Source: Streptomyces alboflavus (GTDB lineage: Bacteria; Actinomycetota; Actinomycetes; Streptomycetales; Streptomycetaceae). From it: a stretch of 22,234 nt of DNA. A program made the position numbers and the translations under genes. Location of the stretch: contig NZ_JNXT01000094.1 in the NCBI RefSeq assembly GCF_000716675.1, forward strand, positions 1-22,234, in the 5' to 3' direction. A model generated the notes under the pieces. The model worked only from the letters and a program-made list of their open reading frames with translations, had not been told where the DNA came from and searched no databases. Positions 7,131 to 15,968 of this stretch are shown in pieces (the stretch's first letter is position 1; every line of letters starts with the position of its first letter).

Positions 7131-7733
7131 ATGAGCACCACCGCTACCGCTACCGTTCACCTCGCCGTCTACGACGCCCTCGCCGACTGGGAGACGGGCT
7201 ACGCCACCGCCTATCTGGCCCGCACGGGGCACCAGATCCGCACCGTCGCCGCCACCCGCGAGCCCGTCACCACCGTCGGCGGCGTCCGCATCCAGCCCGA
7301 CCTGACCCTCGACGAGCTGCGGCCCGAGGACAGCGAGCTGCTGATCCTGCCGGGCGGCGACCTGTGGGACACGGGCGACTCGCTCGCCCCGTTCGCCCGC
7401 GCGGCCCGCACGTTCCTGGACGCGGGCGTGCCCGTGGCCGCGATCTGCGGGGCCACGGCGGGGCTCGCCAGAGAGGGGCTCCTCGACGACCGGGCACACA
7501 CCAGCGCGGTGTCGATGTACCTGGACGCGACCGGCTACAAGGGCGCGGACCACTACGTCGAGTCGGACGCCGTCACCGACGGCGACCTGATCACGGCGGG
7601 CCCGACGGAGCCGGTGGCGTTCGCCCGCGAGGTCCTGAAGCGGATGGGCGCGTTCGAGGGCGAGAAGCTGGACGCGTGGTACCGGCTGTTCCACGACTCG
7701 GACCCGACGGCGTACGAGACGCTGGCGTCATGA
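7131..7733 (+). CDS. DJ-1/PfpI (class I glutamine amidotransferase-like) family protein
   Basis: A 200-residue cytosolic alpha/beta protein. The nucleophile elbow is A-I-C-G-A-T (104-109) with C106, the conserved early acid is E21 in D-W-E, and L-L-I-L-P-G-G (70-76) is the usual glycine-rich strand end. The family includes glyoxalase III/deglycase-like, protease-like and oxidative-stress proteins; which activity applies cannot be read here. The start is ATG 7131 with GGAGGT at 7121-7126; an in-frame GTG at 7119 would sit ahead of this ribosome site and is less likely. The stop overlaps the MarR start (ATGA), so the pair is one unit. Control by the co-transcribed MarR suggests an inducible response to a small molecule or reactive compound. 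Confidence 0.9.
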   Translation: MSTTATATVHLAVYDALADWETGYATAYLARTGHQIRTVAATREPVTTVGGVRIQPDLTLDELRPEDSELLILPGGDLWDTGDSLAPFARAARTFLDAGVPVAAICGATAGLAREGLLDDRAHTSAVSMYLDATGYKGADHYVESDAVTDGDLITAGPTEPVAFAREVLKRMGAFEGEKLDAWYRLFHDSDPTAYETLAS

Positions 7734-8278
7734 GCCGTCCCGAAGCGGCCGACGGCGGTCAGCGGGCGGCCGACGGCGGCAAGGCGGTCGTCAACGTCAC
7801 CGTCGCCGAGGGCGCCGTCGGCCGCCCCGAGCAGGACCTCCTGACCCGCACCGCCCTCGGCGTCTTCCGCCTCAACGGCCAGTTCCTCACCGTCTCCGAG
7901 GAGATGGCCCGCCCGGCCGGGCTGACGGCCGCCTGGTGGCAGGTGCTCGGCGCGGTCCTGCGCGAACCACAGCCCGTCGCCGGGATCGCCCGCGCCATGG
8001 GCATCACGCGCCAGAGCGTGCAGCGCGTCGCGGACCTCCTGGTACGACAGGGCCTCGCCGAGTACACCCCCAACCCGGCCCACCGCCGCGCCAAACTCCT
8101 GCGCCCCACCGACGAGGGCCGCGCCGCCGTCCAGCGCATCCAGCCCGCCCACGCGGACCTGGCAACCCGCCTCAAGGAGGCCCTCGGCGAGGAACAGTTC
8201 GCGCAGACCGCGCAGGTGTTGGAGCGGCTGTCCGAGGTCCTGGCGGGGCTGGAGGCGACCGTGGCCGTCAAGCCCTAG
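7730..8278 (+). CDS. MarR-family transcriptional regulator
   Basis: A 182-residue winged-helix protein. The helix-turn-helix is at about 82-108 (VAGIARAMGITRQSVQRVADLL, read in pieces) and the wing is N-P-A-H-R-R-A-K-L-L-R-P-T (115-127). Dimerisation helices flank it at about 34-60 and 133-176. The first 30 residues are polar and lack a clear MarR counterpart. No cysteine is present, so a thiol redox switch of the OhrR type is excluded. The ATG start overlaps the DJ-1 stop by ATGA, meaning the regulator is made with its presumed target. Its 3' end overlaps the convergent acetyltransferase gene by 11 bp. Likely role: autorepressor of the promoter at 7072-7100. Confidence 0.9.
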   Translation: MSRPEAADGGQRAADGGKAVVNVTVAEGAVGRPEQDLLTRTALGVFRLNGQFLTVSEEMARPAGLTAAWWQVLGAVLREPQPVAGIARAMGITRQSVQRVADLLVRQGLAEYTPNPAHRRAKLLRPTDEGRAAVQRIQPAHADLATRLKEALGEEQFAQTAQVLERLSEVLAGLEATVAVKP

Positions 8279-8813
8279 CCAGGACGAGGGCGTCGTACAG
8301 CGGCGAATCGGCGAACGGCAGCACCTCGCCGAACCACTCGTAGCCCCACGTCTCGTACAGGGAGCGCACCTTGGGGTGGGAACGCTCGACGAGGAGCGTT
8401 GCCCGCGGCTCGGATCGGCCGTCGAGCAGATGCGCATGAATCGCCTTCGCCGCGCCGGTGCCCCGTACCTCATCGACGACCATGAGCTCGGACAGGGCGA
8501 ACGTCCGGTGGCCGTCCTCGTCGACGGCGCCGTCCGGCACCGGCGTGCGAAGCCCTGCCCACCACCTGGTTCCGCGCTGAAGGGTGCAGCCGTAGGCATA
8601 GCCGACCGGGGTCCCGTCCAGGTGGCCGACGACCACGGCGAAGCCGGGCACCTCCGTGTTCCAGCCGAGCCGCTCGTCGAACCGCTCGACACTGTGGAAG
8701 TCCTCGGCGAGCCGGTCGGCGTAGATCTCCGCGTACAGGTCGAGGAGTTGAGGACGGATCTCGTCGAGCCCTGCCACACTCCGTCGTTCCAGCCGCATGC
8801 GGTCCACGCTCAC
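8268..8813 (-). CDS. GNAT-family N-acetyltransferase
   Basis: A 181-residue cytosolic acetyltransferase. The acetyl-CoA motif A is at 110-126 (L-M-V-V-D-E-V-R-G-T-G-A-A-K-A-I-H), with the R/Q-x-x-G-x-A core as R117-G-T-G-A-A. A C-terminal S-L-Y-E-T-W-G-Y-E (151-159) matches motif B of the fold. The acceptor substrate is unknown; the shape resembles small-molecule or aminoglycoside-like acetyltransferases more than the TacT toxins. I used GTG 8813 because it forms a GTGA overlap with the stop of a short upstream ORF. GTG 8807, with GGGAG 7 nt ahead, and ATG 8798 are alternatives. It converges on, and slightly overlaps, the MarR gene. Confidence 0.85.
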   Translation of the reverse strand: MSVDRMRLERRSVAGLDEIRPQLLDLYAEIYADRLAEDFHSVERFDERLGWNTEVPGFAVVVGHLDGTPVGYAYGCTLQRGTRWWAGLRTPVPDGAVDEDGHRTFALSELMVVDEVRGTGAAKAIHAHLLDGRSEPRATLLVERSHPKVRSLYETWGYEWFGEVLPFADSPLYDALVLARA

Positions 8814-8944
8814 GCTCCCGCCCGTCGCGTCTGCTCCAGGAAGTCGGCCGCCGCGGGTACGTGGGCGTGACGGCGCATCTGCCGCCTCAGGCCGTCGAGC
8901 TTGTCCCGCACCCGCTCACTCTGAACCCGTCGGCCTATCGTCAT
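8810..8944 (-). CDS. Small ORF (44 aa) coupled to the acetyltransferase gene
   Basis: ATG 8944 to TGA 8810 encodes 44 residues, starting MTIGRRVQSERVRDKLDG and ending E-Q-T-R-R-A-G-A. It is strongly basic (11 Arg, 1 Lys), probably helical, and has no membrane span. Third codon positions are mostly G/C, as in real genes here. The stop overlaps the acetyltransferase GTG by 4 nt. No good Shine-Dalgarno or -10 stands in front of it, and an in-frame GTG directly precedes the ATG. It could be a small DNA/RNA-binding partner, a leader peptide that couples translation, or chance. I do not recognise a family. Confidence 0.45.
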   Translation of the reverse strand: MTIGRRVQSERVRDKLDGLRRQMRRHAHVPAAADFLEQTRRAGA

Positions 8945-8952
8945 CACATGCC

Positions 8953-9150
8953 GTGCAGTGCGCGGACGAACCGGCTCGCTGCCGGGACGGACACGCGCTG
9001 CGGCAGGTGCTTAAGGAGGTGCGGAGATGAGCCGACGCCTTCCGTCAGATGCTCGGCGAGACGTTCACGCAGTACGAGGCGGCGCCCTCCGCCGTCTCAC
9101 GGATGTGTCACAGATTCCGTCGACGGACTGCGGAAAAGGCGCGCATGTAG
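8953..9150 (+). pseudogene. Possible decayed reading frame with in-frame TGA
   Basis: One plus-strand frame here has typical codon use (third positions almost all G/C between 8953 and about 9110) but is broken by TGA at 9028-9030. Before the stop it reads ...H-A-L-R-Q-V-L-K-E-V-R-R. After it the frame continues A-D-A-F-R-Q-M-L-G-E-T-F-T-Q-Y-E-A-A-P-S and on to TAG at 9148-9150. The join would be restored by a TGG or CGA codon. An intact Shine-Dalgarno (AAGGAGGT, 9013-9020) sits 6 nt before an ATG at 9027, but that frame uses A/T-rich third positions and does not look coding. I cannot name the parent family. The stretch 8945-9187 otherwise shows no gene. Confidence 0.3.
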
Positions 9151-9187
9151 TGGGCTTATAGCGGACTCGGGGGCGTCCCATGAACCG

Positions 9188-9206
9188 TACGCACGGTGCG
9201 TAGACT
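9188..9206 (+). promoter_or_regulatory. Palindrome and -10-like hexamer upstream of the Ser/Thr kinase
   Basis: TACGCAC-G-GTGCGTA (9188-9202) is a perfect 15-bp palindrome whose right end overlaps TAGACT (9201-9206), a good match to the TAGnnT -10. A second nested inverted repeat, ACCGT-ACGC-ACGGT, covers 9184-9197. No -35 consensus is visible. The transcript would have a leader of about 70 nt before the ATG at 9283. The palindrome suits a regulator that blocks or replaces RNA polymerase contacts. Confidence 0.4.
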
Positions 9207-9282
9207 CCTCGATCTGTCGCACGGCGATGTACGCGAGGTCGCCGCACCGCGGTGGCTGAAAATCAGGGGGAGGGCGGCGCCG

Positions 9283-11301
<2,019 letters not shown>

Positions 11302-11428
11302 CAGCAAGCACGACCGGCGGCCAGGGCAACCCGCCCGCGCGGCAGGCCGGTTGAACCGGCGGCGAACGTCCGGCGGCGGAAGGGCGAAGTCCCCCGCCCG
11401 GGCGTTCCCCGCTCCGGGGGCGCCTCCG

Positions 11429-11434
11429 TAGCGT
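11429..11434 (+). promoter_or_regulatory. Leaderless promoter -10 of the PstS-like gene
   Basis: TAGCGT lies 6 nt before the GTG start and there is no Shine-Dalgarno, so the message should begin at the start codon. Upstream in the 139-bp gap after the kinase gene are a CCCCG-CTC-CGGGG repeat (11407-11419) and the palindrome GCCGGTT-G-AACCGGC (11346-11360). The latter may act in termination of the kinase transcript or as an operator. No -35 match is seen. Confidence 0.5.
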
Positions 11435-11440
11435 GCGGGC

Positions 11441-13015
11441 GTGGACTGGTTGAGCCCCGAGAACGTCGTAGCCGTGCTGACCGCCGCGCTCGGGCTCCTC
11501 GCCACGCTGGGAGCCATCTGGTACGAGCGCCGGGTGCCGCGGCGCAAGCGCGTCGGCTACCGCGTGCAGATGGACACCGCGATCGGCGACAACGTCCGCA
11601 CGGGCGGGGCGAACGCGCGCCTCGGGCTCTTCGACGAGACGCCGGAGATGTCCGACGCGACGCTGGTGCTGCTTCGGGTGGAGAACGACGGCTCGCAGTC
11701 CATCAGCGACGCCGACTACACCGGGCGGGCCCTGCACGGCCTGACCGCCGTGTTCACCGGCCGTACCGTGCGCGGCCTCGCCGTCACCGCGCCTGCGGGC
11801 GCCGACCACCTGATGGAGCACTTCACCCCGGCGGCGGGGCTGCGCTACGACGGCTCGACCGTGTACATCCCGCGCGTCCCGCTGAACCGGGGCCAGCACT
11901 ACAAGCTCCTCGTGCTGCTCACCGGCGGAGCCGTCGGCCGCGAGGTCACCGTGTCCGGCGGCATCCAGGCGGGCGAGGTGCAGCCCAACAGGTCCACGAC
12001 GCCCGACGACAAGCCGCCGCTGTTCAGCCGCCCCGCGAAGGTCCTCACCGCGCTGCTCACCGCGTCCGTCGTCACGCTCGCCGCGATGATCCTGCTGAGT
12101 GACGAGGACGACCCGACGCCCATCGAGTGCGCCACGGGACAGCTCACCGTCGTCGGGTCCACGGCGTTCCGGCCCGTCGCCGAGGAGCTGAAGGAGAAGT
12201 ACGAGGACGACTGCCCGGGAGCCGGGATCACCGTCAGCGCGCACGGCAGCACCGCGGGGATACGCGAACTCGAAGCGGAGGGCGCCAGGTCGGCGAAGTC
12301 GGCGAAGAAGTCGCCGCCCCTGATCGCCCTGTCCGACGGGCCCAAGTCGGACGGCTATCCGCGGCTGGTCGAGCACCGCGTGGCGGTCTCGGCGTACGCG
12401 CTGGTCGTCAACGACGGCGTACGGCTGCGGAATCTGTCCCTGAAGGACGTGCGGCGGCTCTACCGCGGCGAGATCAGGAACTGGGAGCAGCTCGGCGGGC
12501 CCGACCAGGAGGTCGTCCTCGTCAGCCGCGGGTCCAGCTCGGGCACCCGCGACACCCTGCAACGCCGCCTGCTCGGCGGCGACTTCGAGATCAAGGCGTC
12601 GTCCAACGACTGCGTGCGCAAGGACGACGCCCGCGCGCCCGTGATCCGCTGCGAACTCGACTCCACCGAGCAGGTCATCGACGCCGTCGGCCGCATCCCC
12701 GGCGCCCTCGGCTACAGCGAGCTGCGCGCCGCCACGAGCCTGAAGGGCCTGCACCGGCTGTCCCTGGACGGCACCCAGGCGTCCACGGACGGCCTCGCGA
12801 GAAGCGACGGCTACCCGTACCGCGAGATCGAGTACGCCTACACCTACGGGCAGCCGCCCGCCGACTCGCTCGCGTCGAGCTTCCTCGCGTACGCGCGCGG
12901 CAGTGGCCAGGACGCGATCCGCACCCATGGCCATCTGCCGTGCGCGACACCCGAGGGACTGCGGGCCTGCGCCGAGCTGCCCGACGAGAAGCCGGGCAGC
13001 GACTCGGCTAGATGA
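11441..13015 (+). CDS. Two-span membrane protein with cytosolic beta-rich domain and PstS-like extracytoplasmic domain
   Basis: This protein has 524 residues. Span 1 (9-27) is followed by R-R-V-P-R-R-K-R, so the next region (about 36-198) should be cytosolic. That region is beta-rich, with V-E-N-D-G-S (80-85) and I-S-D-A-D-Y (88-93). Span 2 (about 201-219) leads to an outer domain (230-515) like phosphate-type binding proteins: L-T-V-V-G-S-T-A-F (235-243), A-H-G-S-T-A-G (267-273) and the ligand loop S-R-G-S-S-S-G-T-R (362-370). All six cysteines (230, 258, 391, 404, 501, 510) lie after span 2 and none before it, which supports topology and disulfides. Ordinary PstS proteins are lipoproteins with a PstCAB transporter; here there is no lipobox and no transporter nearby. 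Function as a receptor is inference. The start GTG 11441 is leaderless. It follows the Ser/Thr kinase on the same strand. Confidence 0.88.
   Translation: MDWLSPENVVAVLTAALGLLATLGAIWYERRVPRRKRVGYRVQMDTAIGDNVRTGGANARLGLFDETPEMSDATLVLLRVENDGSQSISDADYTGRALHGLTAVFTGRTVRGLAVTAPAGADHLMEHFTPAAGLRYDGSTVYIPRVPLNRGQHYKLLVLLTGGAVGREVTVSGGIQAGEVQPNRSTTPDDKPPLFSRPAKVLTALLTASVVTLAAMILLSDEDDPTPIECATGQLTVVGSTAFRPVAEELKEKYEDDCPGAGITVSAHGSTAGIRELEAEGARSAKSAKKSPPLIALSDGPKSDGYPRLVEHRVAVSAYALVVNDGVRLRNLSLKDVRRLYRGEIRNWEQLGGPDQEVVLVSRGSSSGTRDTLQRRLLGGDFEIKASSNDCVRKDDARAPVIRCELDSTEQVIDAVGRIPGALGYSELRAATSLKGLHRLSLDGTQASTDGLARSDGYPYREIEYAYTYGQPPADSLASSFLAYARGSGQDAIRTHGHLPCATPEGLRACAELPDEKPGSDSAR
12971..13008. terminator. 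Hairpin shared by the convergent PstS-like and purA genes
   Basis: GCCGAGCTGCCCG (12971-12983) pairs with CGGGCAG (12993-12999) and, after a 3-nt bulge, CTCGGC (13003-13008): 13 base pairs around a 9-nt loop. It lies across the end of the PstS-like frame and the start of the purA stop codon. The two genes overlap by 8 bp at their 3' ends, so the hairpin could serve both directions. Confidence 0.45.
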
Positions 13016-14291
13016 ACGAGTTGATCTCGATCGTCTCGGTACGGCCCGGACCCACGCCGATCGCGGAGATCGGGGCGCCGGACATCTCCTCCAGGGCCTT
13101 CACATAGCCCTGCGCGTTCTTCGGCAGGTCGGCGAAGGTCTGGGCCTTGGTGATGTCCTCGGACCAGCCCGGCAGCATCTCGTAGATCGGCTTCGCGTGG
13201 TGGAAGTCCGTCTGGTTGTACGGCAGTTCCTCGACGCGCTTGCCGTCGATCTCGTACGCGACGCAGACCGGGATCTGCTCCCAGCCGGTGAGGACGTCCA
13301 GCTTGGTGAGGAAGAAGTCCGTCAGGCCGTTCACGCGGGTCGCGTAGCGGGCGATCGGGGCGTCGAACCAGCCGCAGCGGCGGTCACGGCCGGTGGTGAC
13401 ACCGCGCTCGCCGCCGATGGTGCGCAGCGCCTCGCCGTCCTTGTCGAACAGCTCCGTCGGGAACGGACCGGCGCCGACGCGCGTGGTGTACGCCTTCAGG
13501 ATGCCGATGACCCGGCTGATCTTCGTCGGACCCACGCCGGTGCCCGTGCAGGCGCCGCCCGCGGTCGGGTTCGACGAGGTGACGAAGGGGTACGTGCCGT
13601 GGTCCACGTCCAGGAGCGTGCCCTGGCCGCCCTCGAACAGGACGACCTTGTCCTCGTCGAGCGCGTTGTTGAGGATCAGCGTGGTGTCGGCCACGTACTG
13701 CTTGATGTTCTCGCCGTGCTCCAGGAGCTGCTCGACGATCTGCTCCGCCTCGATGGCGCGGCGGTTGAACACCTTCGTCAGGAGCTGGTTCTTCTGCTCC
13801 AGGGCCGCTTCGACCTTCTGCTTCAGGATCGACTCGTCGTAGAGGTCCTGGACGCGGATGCCGGTGCGGTTGATCTTGTCGGCGTACGTCGGGCCGATGC
13901 CGCGCCCGGTCGTACCGATCTTCCGCTTGCCGAGGAAGCGCTCACCGACCTTGTCGACCGTCACGTTGTACGGCGTGATGATGTGCGCGTTACCGCTGAT
14001 CAGCAGCTTCGACGTGTCGACGCCGCGCTCGTTCAGACCGCTCAGCTCGGAGAGCAGGACCGACGGGTCGACGACGACTCCGTTGCCGATGACAGGCACG
14101 CAGTCCGGGGAGAGGATCCCGGAAGGGAGGAGATGCAGCGCGTACTTCTGGTCGCCTACGACAACCGTGTGGCCGGCGTTGTTGCCGCCCTGGTAACGCA
14201 CTACATAGTCCACGGAGCCACCGAGCAGGTCGGTGGCCTTTCCCTTGCCTTCGTCACCCCACTGAGCACCGAGCAGCACGAGTGCGGGCAC
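13008..14291 (-). CDS. purA: Adenylosuccinate synthetase
   Basis: A 427-residue cytosolic enzyme, normal length for the family. It joins IMP and aspartate using GTP to give adenylosuccinate, the first committed step from IMP to AMP. Signature regions: [11 protein letters not shown] (8-18, phosphate loop and catalytic Asp), N-N-A-G-H-T (38-43), [11 protein letters not shown] near 126-136, [12 protein letters not shown] around 298-309, and T-K-L-D-V-L-T-G-W near 325-333 (base recognition). The start is GTG 14291 with GGAAGGGG about 9 nt ahead. It is transcribed alone, divergent from the diacylglycerol-kinase-like gene; its stop overlaps the end of the convergent PstS-like gene. Codon use is the most biased of the window, as expected of a housekeeping gene. 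Confidence 0.98.
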   Translation of the reverse strand: MPALVLLGAQWGDEGKGKATDLLGGSVDYVVRYQGGNNAGHTVVVGDQKYALHLLPSGILSPDCVPVIGNGVVVDPSVLLSELSGLNERGVDTSKLLISGNAHIITPYNVTVDKVGERFLGKRKIGTTGRGIGPTYADKINRTGIRVQDLYDESILKQKVEAALEQKNQLLTKVFNRRAIEAEQIVEQLLEHGENIKQYVADTTLILNNALDEDKVVLFEGGQGTLLDVDHGTYPFVTSSNPTAGGACTGTGVGPTKISRVIGILKAYTTRVGAGPFPTELFDKDGEALRTIGGERGVTTGRDRRCGWFDAPIARYATRVNGLTDFFLTKLDVLTGWEQIPVCVAYEIDGKRVEELPYNQTDFHHAKPIYEMLPGWSEDITKAQTFADLPKNAQGYVKALEEMSGAPISAIGVGPGRTETIEINSFI

Positions 14292-14395
14292 AGGCGTACA
14301 CCCCTTCCGGGCGGGGCATGTCCAAGGTCAGGGGCCACAGCGACAGGCCGTCGGCCGTCGGTGTGGGTGTGCCTTGGTTGCCCCGGAATAGACGA

Positions 14396-14423
14396 AGCCC
14401 CTGGCGCAATAGCGCAAGGGGCT
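14396..14423 (+). other. Strong hairpin in the divergent purA / DGK-like intergenic region
   Basis: AGCCCCTGGCGC (14396-14407) pairs with GCGCAAGGGGCT (14412-14423) in a 12-position stem with one mismatch and an AATA loop. It is 43 nt ahead of the GTG at 14466 and about 105 nt from the purA start on the other strand. TTGCAC follows directly (14425-14430) and could be a -35, but no matching -10 was found. It may be a terminator-like attenuator, an operator, or protect an mRNA 5' end. I see no known riboswitch. Confidence 0.5.
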
Positions 14424-14465
14424 CTTGCACAAAGATGCTACCCGAGACCTAAAGAAAGGGCGCAC

Positions 14466-15338
14466 GTGTCGGCTCGCGACCAGCTTCTGGTGGTCATCGA
14501 CCCGGTCGCCCGGCGCACGGACGGGGAGTCCGTGCGCATCGCCAAGGACGTGCTTGGCGCGGGCGCGGGCGTCAGGGTGTGCCTGCCTGAAAGCCCTGAG
14601 GAATTCACGAAAGCGCTGGTCAGACGGGGGACACGGCGGCCCGTCGTGGTGGGCGACGATGCCGCGCTGCTGCGTGCGGTCGGTGTCCTTCACCGGGAGC
14701 GCGCGCTCGCGTCCGCCGTTCTCTCCGTCGTGCCCGTCGGCTCCGCCGCGTCCGCCGTCCGGCTCGCCCGGGGGCTCGGCGTGCCCGTCGGGGCGGTCGC
14801 GGCGGCACGGGCCGTCCTGGAGGGTGCGCCCCGGCGGCTCGATCTGCTCGTGGACGACCGGGACGGGGTGGTCCTCGGGGACGTGCTGATCCCGCCCGTG
14901 GGTGCGGTGGGGGCCGGTCTCTCCGGGGCCGGTGGCTCCGGGGACGCCGGTGGCTCCGGGGACGCCGGGGGCGGGGAGCGGCATCCGTGGCTGCGGACCT
15001 GTCAGTCGCTCGTGCGGACGCTGGCCGTGCGGCCCTCGCGGGTGGTGCCCGGCGGGCCCTCGCGGCTGCGGGTCGAGGCGGACGGGGTGACCCTGGTGGA
15101 CCTCGACCAGCCCGTCGAGGGCGTGTCCGTGCGGCCCGGCGGTGCGGGGTTCGCGCGGGTCGAGGTGCATCCGGCGTCGGTCGGGGCGGAGGTGGCGCCC
15201 GTGCGGGCGCGGGCCCGGTCGGTGACGGTGTCGGGGCCGGACTTCCGCTACCGGGCGGACGCGGTGGTCACGGGTCCGGTGCGGAGCCGGACGTGGCACG
15301 TGCGGGCGCAGGCCTGGGGGCTTGTGCTGCCTCGGTGA
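14466..15338 (+). CDS. Diacylglycerol-kinase-like protein lacking the catalytic motifs
   Basis: A 290-residue protein with the layout of the DAGK / ATP-NAD kinase-like fold: a first lobe (1-145), a flexible Gly/Ser linker (150-170), then a beta-rich second lobe (185-290) ending in R-V-E-V-H-P type strands. The defining motifs are degraded. The family's G-G-D-G-T/S loop reads V-G-D-D-A (62-66), and the G-T/S-G-N-D loop reads G-S-A-A-S (92-96) within P-V-G-S-A-A-S-A-V-R-L-A-R. The second lobe is also short. Phosphotransfer is therefore doubtful, and a binding or structural role is as likely. The GTG start at 14466 has AAAGGG 5 nt ahead; a longer open frame upstream runs through purA antisense and is rejected. 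Annotated relatives are often called diacylglycerol kinase from fold similarity alone. Confidence 0.85.
   Translation: MSARDQLLVVIDPVARRTDGESVRIAKDVLGAGAGVRVCLPESPEEFTKALVRRGTRRPVVVGDDAALLRAVGVLHRERALASAVLSVVPVGSAASAVRLARGLGVPVGAVAAARAVLEGAPRRLDLLVDDRDGVVLGDVLIPPVGAVGAGLSGAGGSGDAGGSGDAGGGERHPWLRTCQSLVRTLAVRPSRVVPGGPSRLRVEADGVTLVDLDQPVEGVSVRPGGAGFARVEVHPASVGAEVAPVRARARSVTVSGPDFRYRADAVVTGPVRSRTWHVRAQAWGLVLPR
14928..14963 (+). repeat. Exact 18-bp tandem duplication in the DGK-like gene
   Basis: GCCGGTGGCTCCGGGGAC occurs at 14928-14945 and again at 14946-14963, with the start of a third copy after it. It encodes A-G-G-S-G-D twice in the linker between the two lobes. Perfect identity points to recent slippage. 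Confidence 0.9.
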
Positions 15339-15357
15339 GGCGCCGCCGACGCGCGGG

Positions 15358-15876
15358 TCAGCGGGGCGGCGGGCCGAAGAGGGACTCCCTGTGGGCGCGC
15401 CAGCGGGTCATCATGCCCGCCAGTTCCACCTGGACGAACTCGAAGAAGGCGAGGGTCTCCTCCAGGCGGTGGCCCGCCGGGGAGTCGGGGCCGAGGCTCG
15501 CGATGCCGTCGCGCAGGGAGGTCTCCCAGCGCTTGAGGACGGAGTCCCGGTTGGTCAGCGCCTCGTACCACTGGTCGCTGTGCACCCGGAAGATGTCGCG
15601 CCGCGAACCGGGCTCCCGCTCGCGCGCGACCATGTACTGCTGGCTGAGATAGCGCACCGCCCCCGACACCGCCGCCGGGCTCACATGCAGCCGCTCCCCC
15701 AGCTCGGCCGCCGTGAGCGAGCCGGACTCGGAGGCGAGCAGCGCGGCGAAGACGCGCGCGGGCATGCGCGGCATCCCGGCCCAGACCAGCTGCGCCGCGA
15801 ACTGCTCGGTGAACCGGGAGGCGGCCGCCAGGTCCTCCGTACGCCCCGCCGCCGTGTCCTTCTCGTCCGTGCTCAT
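15358..15876 (-). CDS. MarR/GbsR-like transcriptional regulator, divergent from ABC exporter
   Basis: A 172-residue winged-helix protein. An N-terminal helix (16-35) is followed by R-M-P-A-R-V-F-A-A-L-L (37-47), and the HTH is at 54-78 (L-T-A-A-E-L-G-E-R-L-H-V-S-P-A-A-V-S-G-A-V-R-Y-L). The wing is E-P-G-S-R-R-D-I-F-R-V (88-98), and C-terminal helices (110-160) serve dimerisation. G-M-P-R-M-P-A-R before the HTH is the usual signature of the GbsR-like branch. The start is ATG 15876, with GGGAG about 11 nt ahead; an in-frame GTG at 15909 is possible. It diverges from an ABC exporter, and a perfect palindrome in the shared promoter is the obvious operator. The likely model is a repressor released by the drug that the pump exports. 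It converges with the DGK-like gene, 19 bp apart. Confidence 0.9.
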   Translation of the reverse strand: MSTDEKDTAAGRTEDLAAASRFTEQFAAQLVWAGMPRMPARVFAALLASESGSLTAAELGERLHVSPAAVSGAVRYLSQQYMVAREREPGSRRDIFRVHSDQWYEALTNRDSVLKRWETSLRDGIASLGPDSPAGHRLEETLAFFEFVQVELAGMMTRWRAHRESLFGPPPR

Positions 15877-15932
15877 CCCTGGATCATCTCCCTTGCTCGC
15901 CCCGGCCACCCAAGTTTATACAGTTCCTTAAC

Positions 15933-15961
15933 TTCACAAATTTGTGAAAACAGCGTACTTT
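15933..15961 (+). promoter_or_regulatory. ABC exporter promoter with perfect 16-bp palindromic operator
   Basis: TTCACA (15933-15938) and TACTTT (15956-15961) are separated by 17 bp and the -10 ends 7 nt before the exporter ATG at 15969, with no Shine-Dalgarno, so the transcript should be leaderless. The perfect palindrome TTCACAAATTTGTGAA (15933-15948) begins at the -35. In the other direction TATAAA (15915-15920, read on the minus strand) could be the -10 of the regulator gene. The palindrome lies in an A/T-rich patch (15914-15967) that is unique in this window. Confidence 0.75.
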
Positions 15962-15968
15962 CAAAAAC

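Noticed and set aside
6981..7694. Extension of the DUF4956 frame across the divergent gap and the DJ-1 gene
   Set aside because: It reads antisense through a clear DJ-1 gene. The family N-terminus and leaderless promoter fit ATG 6980.
8268..8944. Classical GNAT toxin-antitoxin module
   Set aside because: The acetyltransferase lacks the compact TacT-like layout and the partner is about half the size of known DNA-binding antitoxins, so it is kept only as a question in the findings.
9027..9161. 44-codon ORF behind the strong Shine-Dalgarno at 9013-9020
   Set aside because: Third positions are not G/C-biased, unlike every real gene here, and the codon-biased signal lies in a different frame. 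Kept only as part of the possible pseudogene.
12903..14465. Plus-strand extension upstream of the DGK-like gene, through purA
   Set aside because: Antisense to purA, whose motifs are unambiguous. GTG 14466 has a ribosome site and matches the domain start.
15341..15371. CGCCGCC / GGCGGCG inverted repeat between the convergent DGK-like and MarR/GbsR genes
   Set aside because: A 7-bp stem of pure G/C with a 17-nt loop is expected by chance in this composition; not called as a terminator.
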